Positions 1 to 5,372 are shown, numbered from the stretch's first letter. The stretch: DNA of 6,842 bases from an uncultured Treponema sp. (GCA_934699065.1 CAKUWD010000161.1:1-6842); one strand, 5' to 3'. The notes: generated by a model not told the origin, from the letters alone. Translations and numbers: made by a program.

Positions 1-1
1 T

Positions 2-2071
2 TTCAAGCCTTTTGATGATCAGTGGCGATTTTTGAGTTCAATAAAGAAAATTGATGAAAAATCTATTAGGGGTGTAATTAGAGAAATAGAAAAACTGATT
101 CCAGATTTTGTTGAAAAAGATGAAAGTGAATTTGAGACATCAGGTGGAATAAATCTTAAAGGTGATTTCGACAAGCCCAAACTTCAGAATGCTTTTCTAA
201 CTAAAAGCGATTTTCCGACACAAGTCAAAATCACACTTTCAAATTATATCGAGATGGAAAAAACTGGAATCACTGAACGAGCCTTGGGGATTCTTCGACG
301 GACAGCAGTTTTCTTAAATCCAGAATATTTTAAAAATCTTAGGATGCATCTTCCCTTGTATAATATTCCGCGCTTTATAGATTGCTCAAAAGAAAATGAA
401 AAATATCTTCTTCTACCGCGAGGTAATCTGCAAACGGTTGTTGATAAAATTAAAGAGGCTGGAACATTATATGAAATTTCCGATGCGCGTGAAAGCGGAG
501 ACGCAATTGAAATAAAAAACGCAGTTTCTCTTTATGATGAACAGAAAATAGCACTTGCAGAGATGCTAAAATCAGAAACAGGAATTCTTTGTGCGGGAAC
601 AGGTTTTGGAAAGACTGTGGTTGCTTCGGCTCTTATCGCAGAAAGAAAAATCAACACACTTATTCTTGTACAATCGCACGCGCTTCTTGAACAATGGAAA
701 AAAGCCATTAAACAATTTTTGAATTTCACACCAGGTACGATTGCAGCTGGCAAAGATAAATCAACGGGAATCATAGATATTGCGATTGTTAATTCTCTTG
801 TAGAAAAACAATCTGATGAAGTCAAGCCTCGCTCATATAAATACGGAATGCTGATTGTAGATGAGTGTCATCATGTCTCTGCATTTACAACTGAAAATCT
901 TGTGGCCAGTTTTAAATCAAAATATGTTTATGGGCTTACAGCTACCCCAATCCGCCGCGACGGACATCAGAAAATTATTTTTTATCAGTGTGGAAAAATC
1001 TTATATTCAACAACAACAAAACAGATGAATGAGACACAGTCTTTTTCTCATTATTTTATTCCTCGTTTTACAAGCTTTCATTTTCTTGCAGAAAAAACTG
1101 ATAATAAAAATCCGTCTATAAATCAGTACTATGAAAAAATAATTGAAAACTCTGCACGTAATGAATTAATAATTTCTGATGTAAAGTCTGCAATCGAAAA
1201 TCAGCGAACACCACTTATTCTTTCAGAAAGACTTGAGCATCTGGAACTTCTGCAGAAGCAATTAAAAAAATGTGCTCAAAATGTGATTCTAATTACAGGC
1301 AAAGGAACTCAAAAACAAAAACGTGAGCAGCTGGAAAATCTGAATAATATTCCAACCGAAGAAAGCTTGATAATTCTTGCAACCGGAAAATATGCAGGGG
1401 AAGGATTTGATTATCCAAGAATTGATACCCTTATGTTAGCCATGCCTTTCAGCTGGAAGGGAACTCTTTCGCAATACTGTGGCCGTCTTCACAGAAACTT
1501 TGCAGGTAAAGAAGAAGTAATCATTTATGACTACGTTGATTTCCGAATTCCTGTTTTTGACAGAATGTATCAAAACAGATTGAAAGGATATAAGCAGCTT
1601 GGTTATACAATCAAACCGAAAGAAAAAGATTTTGATAAAAGTTCTTCAACTGAGACAACTTCCAGACTTTATTCGAAAGAAGAATATCTCCATGATTTTG
1701 AAAAGGATATAGTGAACGCAAAATCAAAAATCATAATAACTGCGCCATATCTTTCAAAAACAGAAACACAAACCTTCGCCTTGCTTACTACAAAAAAGAT
1801 AGCAGAGGGAGTTACGATAATTGTCTATGTAAAAAAAACAAGCGATGAAACAAAGAACAATAAACAGCAGGCTTGCATTCAACTTTTATCAAACATAGGA
1901 ATCAGGGTAGAAGAAAAAGATGATTTGTCGCAAAAGATTGCAATAATAGATGAAAAAGTTTTGTGGTATGGAAATATAAATTACCTGGGATATACAGAAA
2001 TGGAAGAATGCTGCATGAGAATTGCAGATGCTAAAATTGCTTCGGAGATTGAAGGGGAAGTGATTGAATAA
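2..2071 (+). CDS. TOTE-type primase-helicase protein with PLD-like C-terminus (5' partial)
   Basis: C-terminal part of a large ATP-dependent nucleic-acid enzyme of the TOTE conflict-system type. The frame is open to the left edge, and the first visible residues (FKPFDDQWRFLSSIKK) resemble the segment ending the archaeo-eukaryotic primase domain of these proteins. The TTG at 32 is therefore not the real start. Numbering visible residues from base 2, the SF2 helicase has Walker A GTGFGKT (about 199-205), DECHH (287-291), TATP (313-316), ATGKYAGEGFD (460-470) and QYCGRLHR (491-498). Residues about 558-689 look like a phospholipase D-type domain. Its HxKxxxxD motif reads SQKIAIID, so the catalytic histidine is serine (codon 1928-1930), followed by WYGNIN. 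Known for the family: a presumed anti-mobile-element role with primase, helicase and a variable nuclease. Inferred: the PLD domain may be inactive or only bind nucleic acid. It stops 13 bp from the convergent DUF4160 gene. Confidence 0.85.
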   Translation, partial: FKPFDDQWRFLSSIKKIDEKSIRGVIREIEKLIPDFVEKDESEFETSGGINLKGDFDKPKLQNAFLTKSDFPTQVKITLSNYIEMEKTGITERALGILRRTAVFLNPEYFKNLRMHLPLYNIPRFIDCSKENEKYLLLPRGNLQTVVDKIKEAGTLYEISDARESGDAIEIKNAVSLYDEQKIALAEMLKSETGILCAGTGFGKTVVASALIAERKINTLILVQSHALLEQWKKAIKQFLNFTPGTIAAGKDKSTGIIDIAIVNSLVEKQSDEVKPRSYKYGMLIVDECHHVSAFTTENLVASFKSKYVYGLTATPIRRDGHQKIIFYQCGKILYSTTTKQMNETQSFSHYFIPRFTSFHFLAEKTDNKNPSINQYYEKIIENSARNELIISDVKSAIENQRTPLILSERLEHLELLQKQLKKCAQNVILITGKGTQKQKREQLENLNNIPTEESLIILATGKYAGEGFDYPRIDTLMLAMPFSWKGTLSQYCGRLHRNFAGKEEVIIYDYVDFRIPVFDRMYQNRLKGYKQLGYTIKPKEKDFDKSSSTETTSRLYSKEEYLHDFEKDIVNAKSKIIITAPYLSKTETQTFALLTTKKIAEGVTIIVYVKKTSDETKNNKQQACIQLLSNIGIRVEEKDDLSQKIAIIDEKVLWYGNINYLGYTEMEECCMRIADAKIASEIEGEVIE

Positions 2072-2084
2072 AAATCATTAAGAT

Positions 2085-2363
2085 TTAACAGTAATATGAG
2101 ATTTTAGAAAAAGTAGACATCCACTTTTGTTCGATTTCAGGTATACGCATTTCAATAATTCTGATTATGTTATTTAGAGTGGCGGGTGGTATTTTTGATT
2201 TATTATGGGCTAGTGAGCATCTGTGATTTTTTGTTATCCAAACCTTTGTACCATTTGGTACTGGCTTGCCCTGTGAAATATGTACATGTATTGGTTCAAG
2301 GGGAAGATTTTCATCCAGCCAAAAATAAACCCAATAAGAACCAATTTTAAAAACCTGAGGCAT
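2085..2363 (-). CDS. DUF4160 family protein (possible toxin-antitoxin component)
   Basis: A 92-residue protein matching the DUF4160 pattern: an N-terminal MPQVFKIGSYWVYFW strand, then the signature LEPIHVHIS (about residues 22-30), and a C-terminal helix (NNIIRIIEMRIPEIEQKW). The length is usual for the family. The biochemical function is not established. DUF4160 genes commonly sit next to DUF2442 or another small partner and are predicted TA components by association. The ATG at 2363 is supported by GGAGG on the minus strand (plus 2376-2372), eight bases upstream and inside the end of the upstream gene. The two genes overlap by 17 bases, so they are surely cotranscribed and probably translationally coupled. 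Which partner would be toxic cannot be read from the sequence. Confidence 0.85.
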   Translation of the reverse strand: MPQVFKIGSYWVYFWLDENLPLEPIHVHISQGKPVPNGTKVWITKNHRCSLAHNKSKIPPATLNNIIRIIEMRIPEIEQKWMSTFSKISYYC

Positions 2364-2619
2364 TATCGAATCCTCCGGTCTGAGAAAATTCCAAAATTAA
2401 ATGCGTCTCCGAAGAAACTAATTCTTTTAAATAATCCAATTCAGAATCTGAATAACCAGAAATATTAATCCATTCAAAATCAGGAAGAATACAAGTAGCC
2501 TGTTTAAAACCGAGTTTCTCGTCTGGAGTTTCAATTAAAACTTTTACTTTTCCATCCGAATCCATTTCTGTATGTACAATTTCTGTATTGTCATTCAATG
2601 TCATAAAAGGGTATATCAT
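2347..2619 (-). CDS. Small acidic partner protein of the DUF4160 gene (hypothetical)
   Basis: A 90-residue protein opening MIYPFMTLNDNTEIVHTEM, with a predicted beta-rich first half and a helical segment (SDSELDYLKELVSSE), ending in SQTGGFDNASGF. It is acidic and has no membrane segment or catalytic motif. It is not DUF2442, the usual small partner of DUF4160 genes. I recall similar 'YPFMTL...E.VHS' proteins beside DUF4160 genes in anaerobes but cannot name the family. The start is well supported: GGAGG lies just before the ATG on the minus strand (plus 2628-2624), and a TATAAT box lies at 2643-2638. It is the first gene of the bicistronic unit, the position usual for an antitoxin. That role is inferred from gene order only. 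Confidence 0.75.
   Translation of the reverse strand: MIYPFMTLNDNTEIVHTEMDSDGKVKVLIETPDEKLGFKQATCILPDFEWINISGYSDSELDYLKELVSSETHLILEFSQTGGFDNASGF
2372..2376 (-). promoter_or_regulatory. Ribosome binding site of the DUF4160 gene inside the upstream ORF
   Basis: GGAGG on the minus strand, embedded in the Gly-Gly codons near the end of the 90-aa gene and eight bases before the ATG at 2363. It fixes the start and implies coupled translation of the pair. Confidence 0.7.
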
Positions 2620-2637
2620 TTGTCCTCCATCAATTCT

Positions 2638-2694
2638 ATTATAATGTATATTTGACTTTTTGTAATGGCTTTTTTAATCCCAGTAGCCTATAAT
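2638..2694. promoter_or_regulatory. Divergent promoter region between the DUF4160 module and the first GNAT gene
   Basis: On the minus strand TATAAT lies at 2643-2638, 19 bp upstream of the 2619 start, with only a weak -35 candidate (TTACAA at 2665-2660, 16 bp spacer). On the plus strand TATAAT lies at 2689-2694, 26 bp upstream of the 2721 start, with a poor -35 at 17 bp (TGGCTT, 2666-2671). A better TTGACT at 2652-2657 is too far from that box. The -10 boxes are perfect; the -35 assignments are uncertain. Confidence 0.45.
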
Positions 2695-2720
2695 TAAAAT
2701 ATCAGAAAATAGGAGGCCTC

Positions 2721-3476
2721 ATGTTTACCCAATTACCTGAAGAAAAACGAGATTTAATAAAGCCGCTCTATCAGAAAAAGCAGCCCAATAATTCTGCGCT
2801 CTGGTGTTATTTTGATGGAAAGATGCCGGGCAAAGCTTTTGTAGATGACATAATTTCTCCTACAAAAGCAATTTGCAGGCTGGATATGAGCTGGACTTAT
2901 ATCAGCGATGATGCTGATTTACCCTGGATTGAAGATGTCTTGGGTGAAGTTATAAAAAAGGATTGGCTTCAGGTAATCTGGGTTCCAGAACGAAAAGGAA
3001 CATATCCGCTTAAAGAGTTTTCAAAAATAATTCCGCGCTTTGAGTTTATAGAAAGGAAGGAAGCTTTAGAAAAACCATGCGATGTGGAAATCACGCCTTT
3101 CACAAGTGAATTGTTTGACAAGTTGCCGGAAAATTATAGAGCCTGGCATTTGCAGAATTATGGAACAAAAGAAGCTTTTCTTGAAAAAGCCTTTGGATTT
3201 TATGCTGTAGAAAATGGCGAGGTCTGCTGCGAAAGTGAGGCTGCTTTTACTGCCAACGGATTTACTGAAATGGGCGTTTACACTTTTGAGCCATATCGCA
3301 AGCGTGGTTTTGCTTTTACAACTTGTCTTAAGATGCTTGAAGGACTTGAAAAGATGGGCTTGAAAGCAATCTGGGCATGTGATGAAGAGAACGCAGAATC
3401 TGTCAGGCTTGCCAAACGGCTGGGGTTTACCAATCCTGTGGAGTATGATTTTTTATATTTTCCAACGAGGAATTAA
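2721..3476 (+). CDS. GNAT acetyltransferase, 251 aa
   Basis: A two-part protein of the kind classed as 'GNAT acetyltransferase' (PF12746-like). The N-terminal half (about 1-120) includes FDGKMPGKAFVDD and resembles the divergent non-catalytic half of these proteins. The C-terminal half (about 125-250) is a GNAT fold with acetyl-CoA loop YRKRGFAFT (R193-x-x-G196-x-A198), motif B around ENAESVRLAKRLGF, and an aromatic-rich tail. It would transfer an acetyl group from acetyl-CoA to an unknown small-molecule amine in the cytoplasm. The ATG is well placed behind AGGAGG (2711-2716) with four bases of spacing. It has its own upstream TATAAT box and is followed by a GC-rich intergenic element, so it is probably monocistronic. 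Confidence 0.85.
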   Translation: MFTQLPEEKRDLIKPLYQKKQPNNSALWCYFDGKMPGKAFVDDIISPTKAICRLDMSWTYISDDADLPWIEDVLGEVIKKDWLQVIWVPERKGTYPLKEFSKIIPRFEFIERKEALEKPCDVEITPFTSELFDKLPENYRAWHLQNYGTKEAFLEKAFGFYAVENGEVCCESEAAFTANGFTEMGVYTFEPYRKRGFAFTTCLKMLEGLEKMGLKAIWACDEENAESVRLAKRLGFTNPVEYDFLYFPTRN

Positions 3477-3534
3477 TTGAATGTGGATGCGCAAGGGTAT
3501 GGAGCCACGCCGAAGGCGGCCACTGGACTGAGCG

Positions 3535-3548
3535 AACTAACGTTAGTT
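3535..3548. repeat. Perfect 14-bp palindrome AACTAACGTTAGTT
   Basis: Self-complementary over 14 bp and centred between two direct TGAGCGA copies (3529-3535, 3551-3557). It could be an operator, a recombination site or the core of a repeat. It does not satisfy the integron attC core consensus. Confidence 0.7.
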
Positions 3549-3599
3549 AGTGAGCGAGGGAAGCGGCTGGAGCAATAGTGAAATGGCGAAAGGCCCGGC

Positions 3600-3624
3600 C
3601 GGCTCGGAGTATAACGGAGAGCCG
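3600..3624. repeat. Hairpin-forming inverted repeat CGGCTC/GAGCCG
   Basis: Six-base arms at 3600-3605 and 3619-3624 enclose a 13-base loop. CTCGG/CCGAG (3603-3607 with 3622-3626) is an alternative pairing. There is no T-run afterwards, so it is not an intrinsic terminator on the plus strand. It forms the right part of the GC-rich element. Confidence 0.5.
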
Positions 3625-3660
3625 AGTGCGCCCAAAATAAAAATATGGTATCTTACAAGT

Positions 3661-4116
3661 ATGAAAATTGAATTTAGGGAAGCGGTTATCTCAGACGCAG
3701 AGCAACTTATAGAAATTTATAATTCCGCTTTTTACAAGGATTTTATCAGATACGGCGAGTGCCCGGCTTATGGAAGAAGTCTTGAAGAGATGCAGCGGTC
3801 TATTCTTGAGTTTCCGAAGTTTGTGATTATGTGTAATGGCGAGGAGGTTGGCTGCATTTCCTGCAAGGCTGTGGATAACGGTGTATATGAAATTGGCTGC
3901 CTGTGTGTTCGGCCGGAATTCCAGGGGAAAGGAATTGGCACTGCGGCTGTGGCTTTTGCAAAATCGCATTATGAGGATTGGAAAAAGTTTACGCTGATAA
4001 CTCCTGTGGATAAAGAAGAAAATGTCCGCTTTTATACGGAAAAATGCGGCTTTAAGATTGTGGCAACTGAGATGGATGGAAATGTGAAGGTTGTGCGTTT
4101 TGTCTTGGAAAGATGA
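3661..4116 (+). CDS. GNAT family N-acetyltransferase, 151 aa
   Basis: A single-domain GNAT of normal length. It begins MKIEFREAVISDAEQLIEIYN, the classic first strand and helix, followed by the conserved strand GVYEIGCLCVRPEFQ, the acetyl-CoA loop QGKGIGTAA (residues 88-96, Q/RxxGxG) and motif B ENVRFYTEKCGF (120-131). Substrate unknown. The frame extends upstream to a GTG at 3550, but that adds 37 residues translated from the GC-rich repeat and not part of the domain; the ATG at 3661 begins exactly at the fold. No good Shine-Dalgarno precedes it, so translation may be weak. The four-palindrome array begins about 45 bp after its stop. Confidence 0.85.
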   Translation: MKIEFREAVISDAEQLIEIYNSAFYKDFIRYGECPAYGRSLEEMQRSILEFPKFVIMCNGEEVGCISCKAVDNGVYEIGCLCVRPEFQGKGIGTAAVAFAKSHYEDWKKFTLITPVDKEENVRFYTEKCGFKIVATEMDGNVKVVRFVLER

Positions 4117-4165
4117 ATCTGGGAAAGGGAAAATTTGCTTTGGATGAGTGAAAAATCAGAAAAAA

Positions 4166-4202
4166 AACATATAATTTGAAGTCATTATACAAATTATATG
4201 TT
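4166..4202. repeat. Inverted repeat 1 of the array
   Basis: Perfect 13-bp arms (4166-4178 AACATATAATTTG; 4190-4202) around an 11-base loop. The left arm sits behind an A8 run; the right arm continues into GTTAAC. It lies about 50 bp after the GNAT stop, without a T-tail. Confidence 0.9.
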
Positions 4203-4237
4203 AACTCGTGATTATATATTCTGATAATTAAGAATAA

Positions 4238-4276
4238 AAACATATAAATACAAGAATTTACTTTAATTATATGTTT
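4238..4276. repeat. Inverted repeat 2 of the array
   Basis: Ten perfect base pairs (4238-4247 with 4267-4276), then one mismatch and two further pairs (to 4250/4264), with a 13-base loop. It is the least perfect of the four. Confidence 0.85.
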
Positions 4277-4294
4277 AAAAACCGAAAAATATCA

Positions 4295-4309
4295 TTCATT
4301 TTTAATGAA
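4295..4309. repeat. Small hairpin TTCATT-ttt-AATGAA near the array centre
   Basis: Perfect 6-bp arms around three T residues, centred at 4302, close to the symmetry axis of the array at 4309.5. It does not carry the AACATATA motif. In such AT-rich DNA it may be chance. Confidence 0.4.
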
Positions 4310-4339
4310 AAGCCATCTGGATAATTTAATTTGAAACTG

Positions 4340-4384
4340 TGTTAACATATATTTTAGAATAAAAGCTGAAAATATATGTTAACA
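4340..4384. repeat. Inverted repeat 3 of the array
   Basis: Perfect 16-bp arms (4340-4355 TGTTAACATATATTTT; 4369-4384) around a 13-base loop. It differs from the other units by an A-to-T change after ACATATA in both arms, preserving pairing. Confidence 0.9.
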
Positions 4385-4410
4385 ATGGAACGATACTTCT
4401 TTTATTTGTG

Positions 4411-4459
4411 AAAAAAAACATATAATTTTCATTTTTCTGCTGATTTATATGTTTTTTTT
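4411..4459. repeat. Inverted repeat 4 of the array
   Basis: Perfect 15-bp arms (4411-4425, starting A8-CATATAA; 4445-4459, ending T8) around a 19-base loop. The U8 end could give weak terminator activity on either strand, but the stem has one C:G pair, so an efficient terminator is unlikely. It ends 61 bp before the kinase start. Confidence 0.85.
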
Positions 4460-4480
4460 ACGAAATGAAAAAATAATCCA

Positions 4481-4505
4481 TTCTTATAAGAATTTATGTT
4501 ATTAT
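4481..4505 (+). promoter_or_regulatory. Candidate promoter with 12-bp palindrome before the kinase gene
   Basis: TTCTTATAAGAA (4481-4492) is a perfect palindrome. Just downstream is an extended -10 like TGTTATTAT (4497-4505). Transcription would start near 4512, leaving a leader of only about 10 bases. No good -35 is present, which suits an extended -10 promoter or activator dependence. A protein on the palindrome would cover the promoter spacer. Confidence 0.35.
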
Positions 4506-4520
4506 AGTAATCAGAAAAAA

Positions 4521-5012
4521 ATGAACAAACTAATCTTAATTCGCGGAAACTCCGGAAGCGGAAAAACATCCCTCGCAAAAGAACTCCAGCAGCGATTTGG
4601 GACAGTAGCTCTTCTCATCTCTCAGGATCTGGTGCGTCGGCAAATGCTGAATGTCAGGGACGGTGAAAATTGCCCTGCAATTCCGCTTTTGAAAAATCTT
4701 GTGAAATATGGCCATGACAATTATGAGATTACAATTCTCGAAGGCATTTTGTACACGGGTTTTTACAAGCCGCTTTTCGAAGAATTTTCACGTTTGTTTG
4801 GCGATAATATCTTTGCTTATTATTACGACATCCCATTTGAAGAAACTTTAAAGCGGCATCAGACAAGAAGCAATAAGGATGATTTTGGTGAGGCTGAAAT
4901 GCGCGACTGGTGGATTGAAAAAGATTATATAGGATTTATTGCAGAAAAGCCGATTTATGAAAATGAATCACTGGAAGCTGTGGCTGAAAAGATTTATTCG
5001 AAAGTTATTTAA
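4521..5012 (+). CDS. Small P-loop kinase, AAA_33/zeta-like, substrate unknown
   Basis: A 163-residue P-loop phosphotransferase. Walker A is GNSGSGKT (residues 9-16) straight after the first strand MNKLILIR. ILEGIL (72-77) supplies a Walker B-like acidic residue (E74) at the end of a hydrophobic strand, and RHQTR (112-116) is a lid-like arginine cluster. Further features are LISQDLVRR (32-40) and MRDWWIEKDYIG (127-138). Close relatives are often labelled 'kinase' or, loosely, uridine kinase; the real substrate is unknown. The frame extends up to an ATG at 4449 inside inverted repeat 4, but the 24 extra residues are not conserved-looking and the P-loop strand starts at 4521. Shine-Dalgarno is weak. 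It may be controlled by the palindrome array or by the 4481-4492 palindrome. Confidence 0.8.
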   Translation: MNKLILIRGNSGSGKTSLAKELQQRFGTVALLISQDLVRRQMLNVRDGENCPAIPLLKNLVKYGHDNYEITILEGILYTGFYKPLFEEFSRLFGDNIFAYYYDIPFEETLKRHQTRSNKDDFGEAEMRDWWIEKDYIGFIAEKPIYENESLEAVAEKIYSKVI

Positions 5013-5033
5013 AAAATGATAAATAGAAAAGTA

Positions 5034-5042
5034 TGATATAAT
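5034..5042 (+). promoter_or_regulatory. Extended -10 promoter candidate upstream of the 88-aa ORF
   Basis: TGATATAAT has both the TGn extension and a perfect TATAAT. No clear -35 lies upstream. It would give a leader of about 50 bases containing a short hairpin (TGAAAG-gatt-CTTTCA, 5046-5061) without a T-run. It is placed to drive the operon beginning at 5098. Confidence 0.45.
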
Positions 5043-5097
5043 TACTGAAAGGATTCTTTCAAAAATCAATTTAATTTAATGATCAAATAAATGAAAA

Positions 5098-5364
5098 ATG
5101 GAGAACATAATTCTGAATACCTGGATAGAAATAAAAAGTGGTCTCAAGGTTCGTCTGCTGATGAAGACAGTCGACAATGGCGGATCTTTTTTGATAATGG
5201 AAATAGATGAAAATGGTAGCATCAGCAAAAAAGGTCTGGTAGTAAAGGGGCGACAGGTTTTCGATAATTCTGGAAAATCCCTGGATTTTGGAGACGCTTA
5301 TCCAATCACCACCGACCATGGTAAACTGATGATTACAAAGCAATTTATAAAAAGCTGGTTATAG
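5098..5364 (+). CDS. Hypothetical protein, 88 aa
   Basis: Not recognised. A soluble, probably beta-rich small protein starting MENIILNTWIEIKSGLKVR, with alternating hydrophobic strands (FLIMEIDENG, KGLVVKGRQVFD) and a C-terminal MITKQFIKSWL. There is no signal peptide, membrane segment, cysteine cluster or catalytic motif. Support for reality: normal composition, an extended -10 box about 55 bp upstream, and only eight bases to the next gene, whose Shine-Dalgarno overlaps this stop. Against it: no clear Shine-Dalgarno before the ATG, and other open frames over the same stretch. The downstream coupling makes this frame the most credible. Confidence 0.6.
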   Translation: MENIILNTWIEIKSGLKVRLLMKTVDNGGSFLIMEIDENGSISKKGLVVKGRQVFDNSGKSLDFGDAYPITTDHGKLMITKQFIKSWL

Positions 5365-5366
5365 GA
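5363..5366 (+). promoter_or_regulatory. Ribosome binding site overlapping the upstream stop
   Basis: AGGA within TATAGGAAACAATATG shares bases with the TAG stop of the 88-aa ORF and lies six bases before the ATG at 5373. This ties translation of the DinB/DUF3795 gene to the small ORF. Confidence 0.6.
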
Positions 5367-5372
5367 AACAAT

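Larger units (their letters stand above)
3488..3632. repeat. GC-rich, palindrome-bearing intergenic element (putative dispersed repeat)
   Basis: This stretch between two acetyltransferase genes is about 62% G+C (counted over 3501-3630), far above its AT-rich surroundings. It has internal symmetry: hairpin CGCC-gaa-GGCG (3508-3518), the 14-bp palindrome at 3535-3548 flanked by direct TGAGCGA copies (3529-3535 and 3551-3557), CCGGCCGG (3595-3602), and CGGCTC/GAGCCG arms (3600-3605 with 3619-3624). The reading frame of the downstream gene is open through part of it by chance. It resembles REP-like or MITE-like intergenic repeats, but copy number cannot be seen from one window. A structured RNA is the alternative. 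Confidence 0.5.
4159..4459. repeat. Array of four AT-rich inverted repeats with eight AACATATA half-sites
   Basis: Eight copies of AACATATA in alternating orientation form four inverted repeats. The C (or paired G) of each copy lies at 4168, 4200, 4241, 4273, 4346, 4378, 4419 and 4451. Steps are 32, 41, 32, 73, 32, 41, 32: mirror-symmetric about 4309.5 and each near a whole number of 10.5-bp turns (3, 4, 7). Loops differ in sequence while arms pair. The array fills most of the 404-bp gene-free stretch 4117-4520, between a GNAT gene and a P-loop kinase gene. Candidate roles: cooperative operator, centromere-like or origin-type site, or a set of RNA or ssDNA hairpins. I do not recognise it. Confidence 0.85.

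Noticed and set aside
532..825. 97-aa minus-strand ORF inside the helicase gene
   Set aside because: It is antisense to the conserved helicase motifs, with no ribosome binding site or recognisable domain.
2280..2468. 62-aa plus-strand ORF across the DUF4160 pair
   Set aside because: It is antisense to two well-supported overlapping genes and has no Shine-Dalgarno or family resemblance.
3488..3632. Integron attC site
   Set aside because: Neither a GTTRRRY nor an RYYYAAC core is present. GTTAGTT and GTTAGTG come close but do not fit, and no integrase is visible.
3550..3660. N-terminal extension of the second GNAT from a GTG at 3550
   Set aside because: The 37 extra residues are translated from the GC-rich repeat, and the GNAT fold starts exactly at the ATG at 3661.
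4159..4459. CRISPR array
   Set aside because: Repeats are inverted rather than direct, loops and arms vary in length and sequence, and no cas gene is present.
4411..4459. Inverted repeat 4 as a standard intrinsic terminator
   Set aside because: The stem is almost entirely A:T and the T8 run is part of the stem rather than following a GC-rich hairpin.
4449..4520. Kinase start at the ATG at 4449
   Set aside because: That ATG lies in the right arm of inverted repeat 4. The 24 residues do not belong to the P-loop fold, which starts at 4521.
5046..5061. TGAAAG-gatt-CTTTCA hairpin as terminator of the kinase gene
   Set aside because: It is followed by an A-run, not a T-run, and lies downstream of a promoter-like box, so it belongs to the next leader if anything.
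5091..5210. 39-aa ORF starting at the ATG at 5091, overlapping the 88-aa ORF
   Set aside because: Short, highly polar and without support. The 88-aa frame reaches the ribosome binding site of the next gene.
5083..5343. 86-aa minus-strand ORF
   Set aside because: Antisense shadow of the 88-aa ORF, with unusual aromatic-rich composition and no ribosome binding site.
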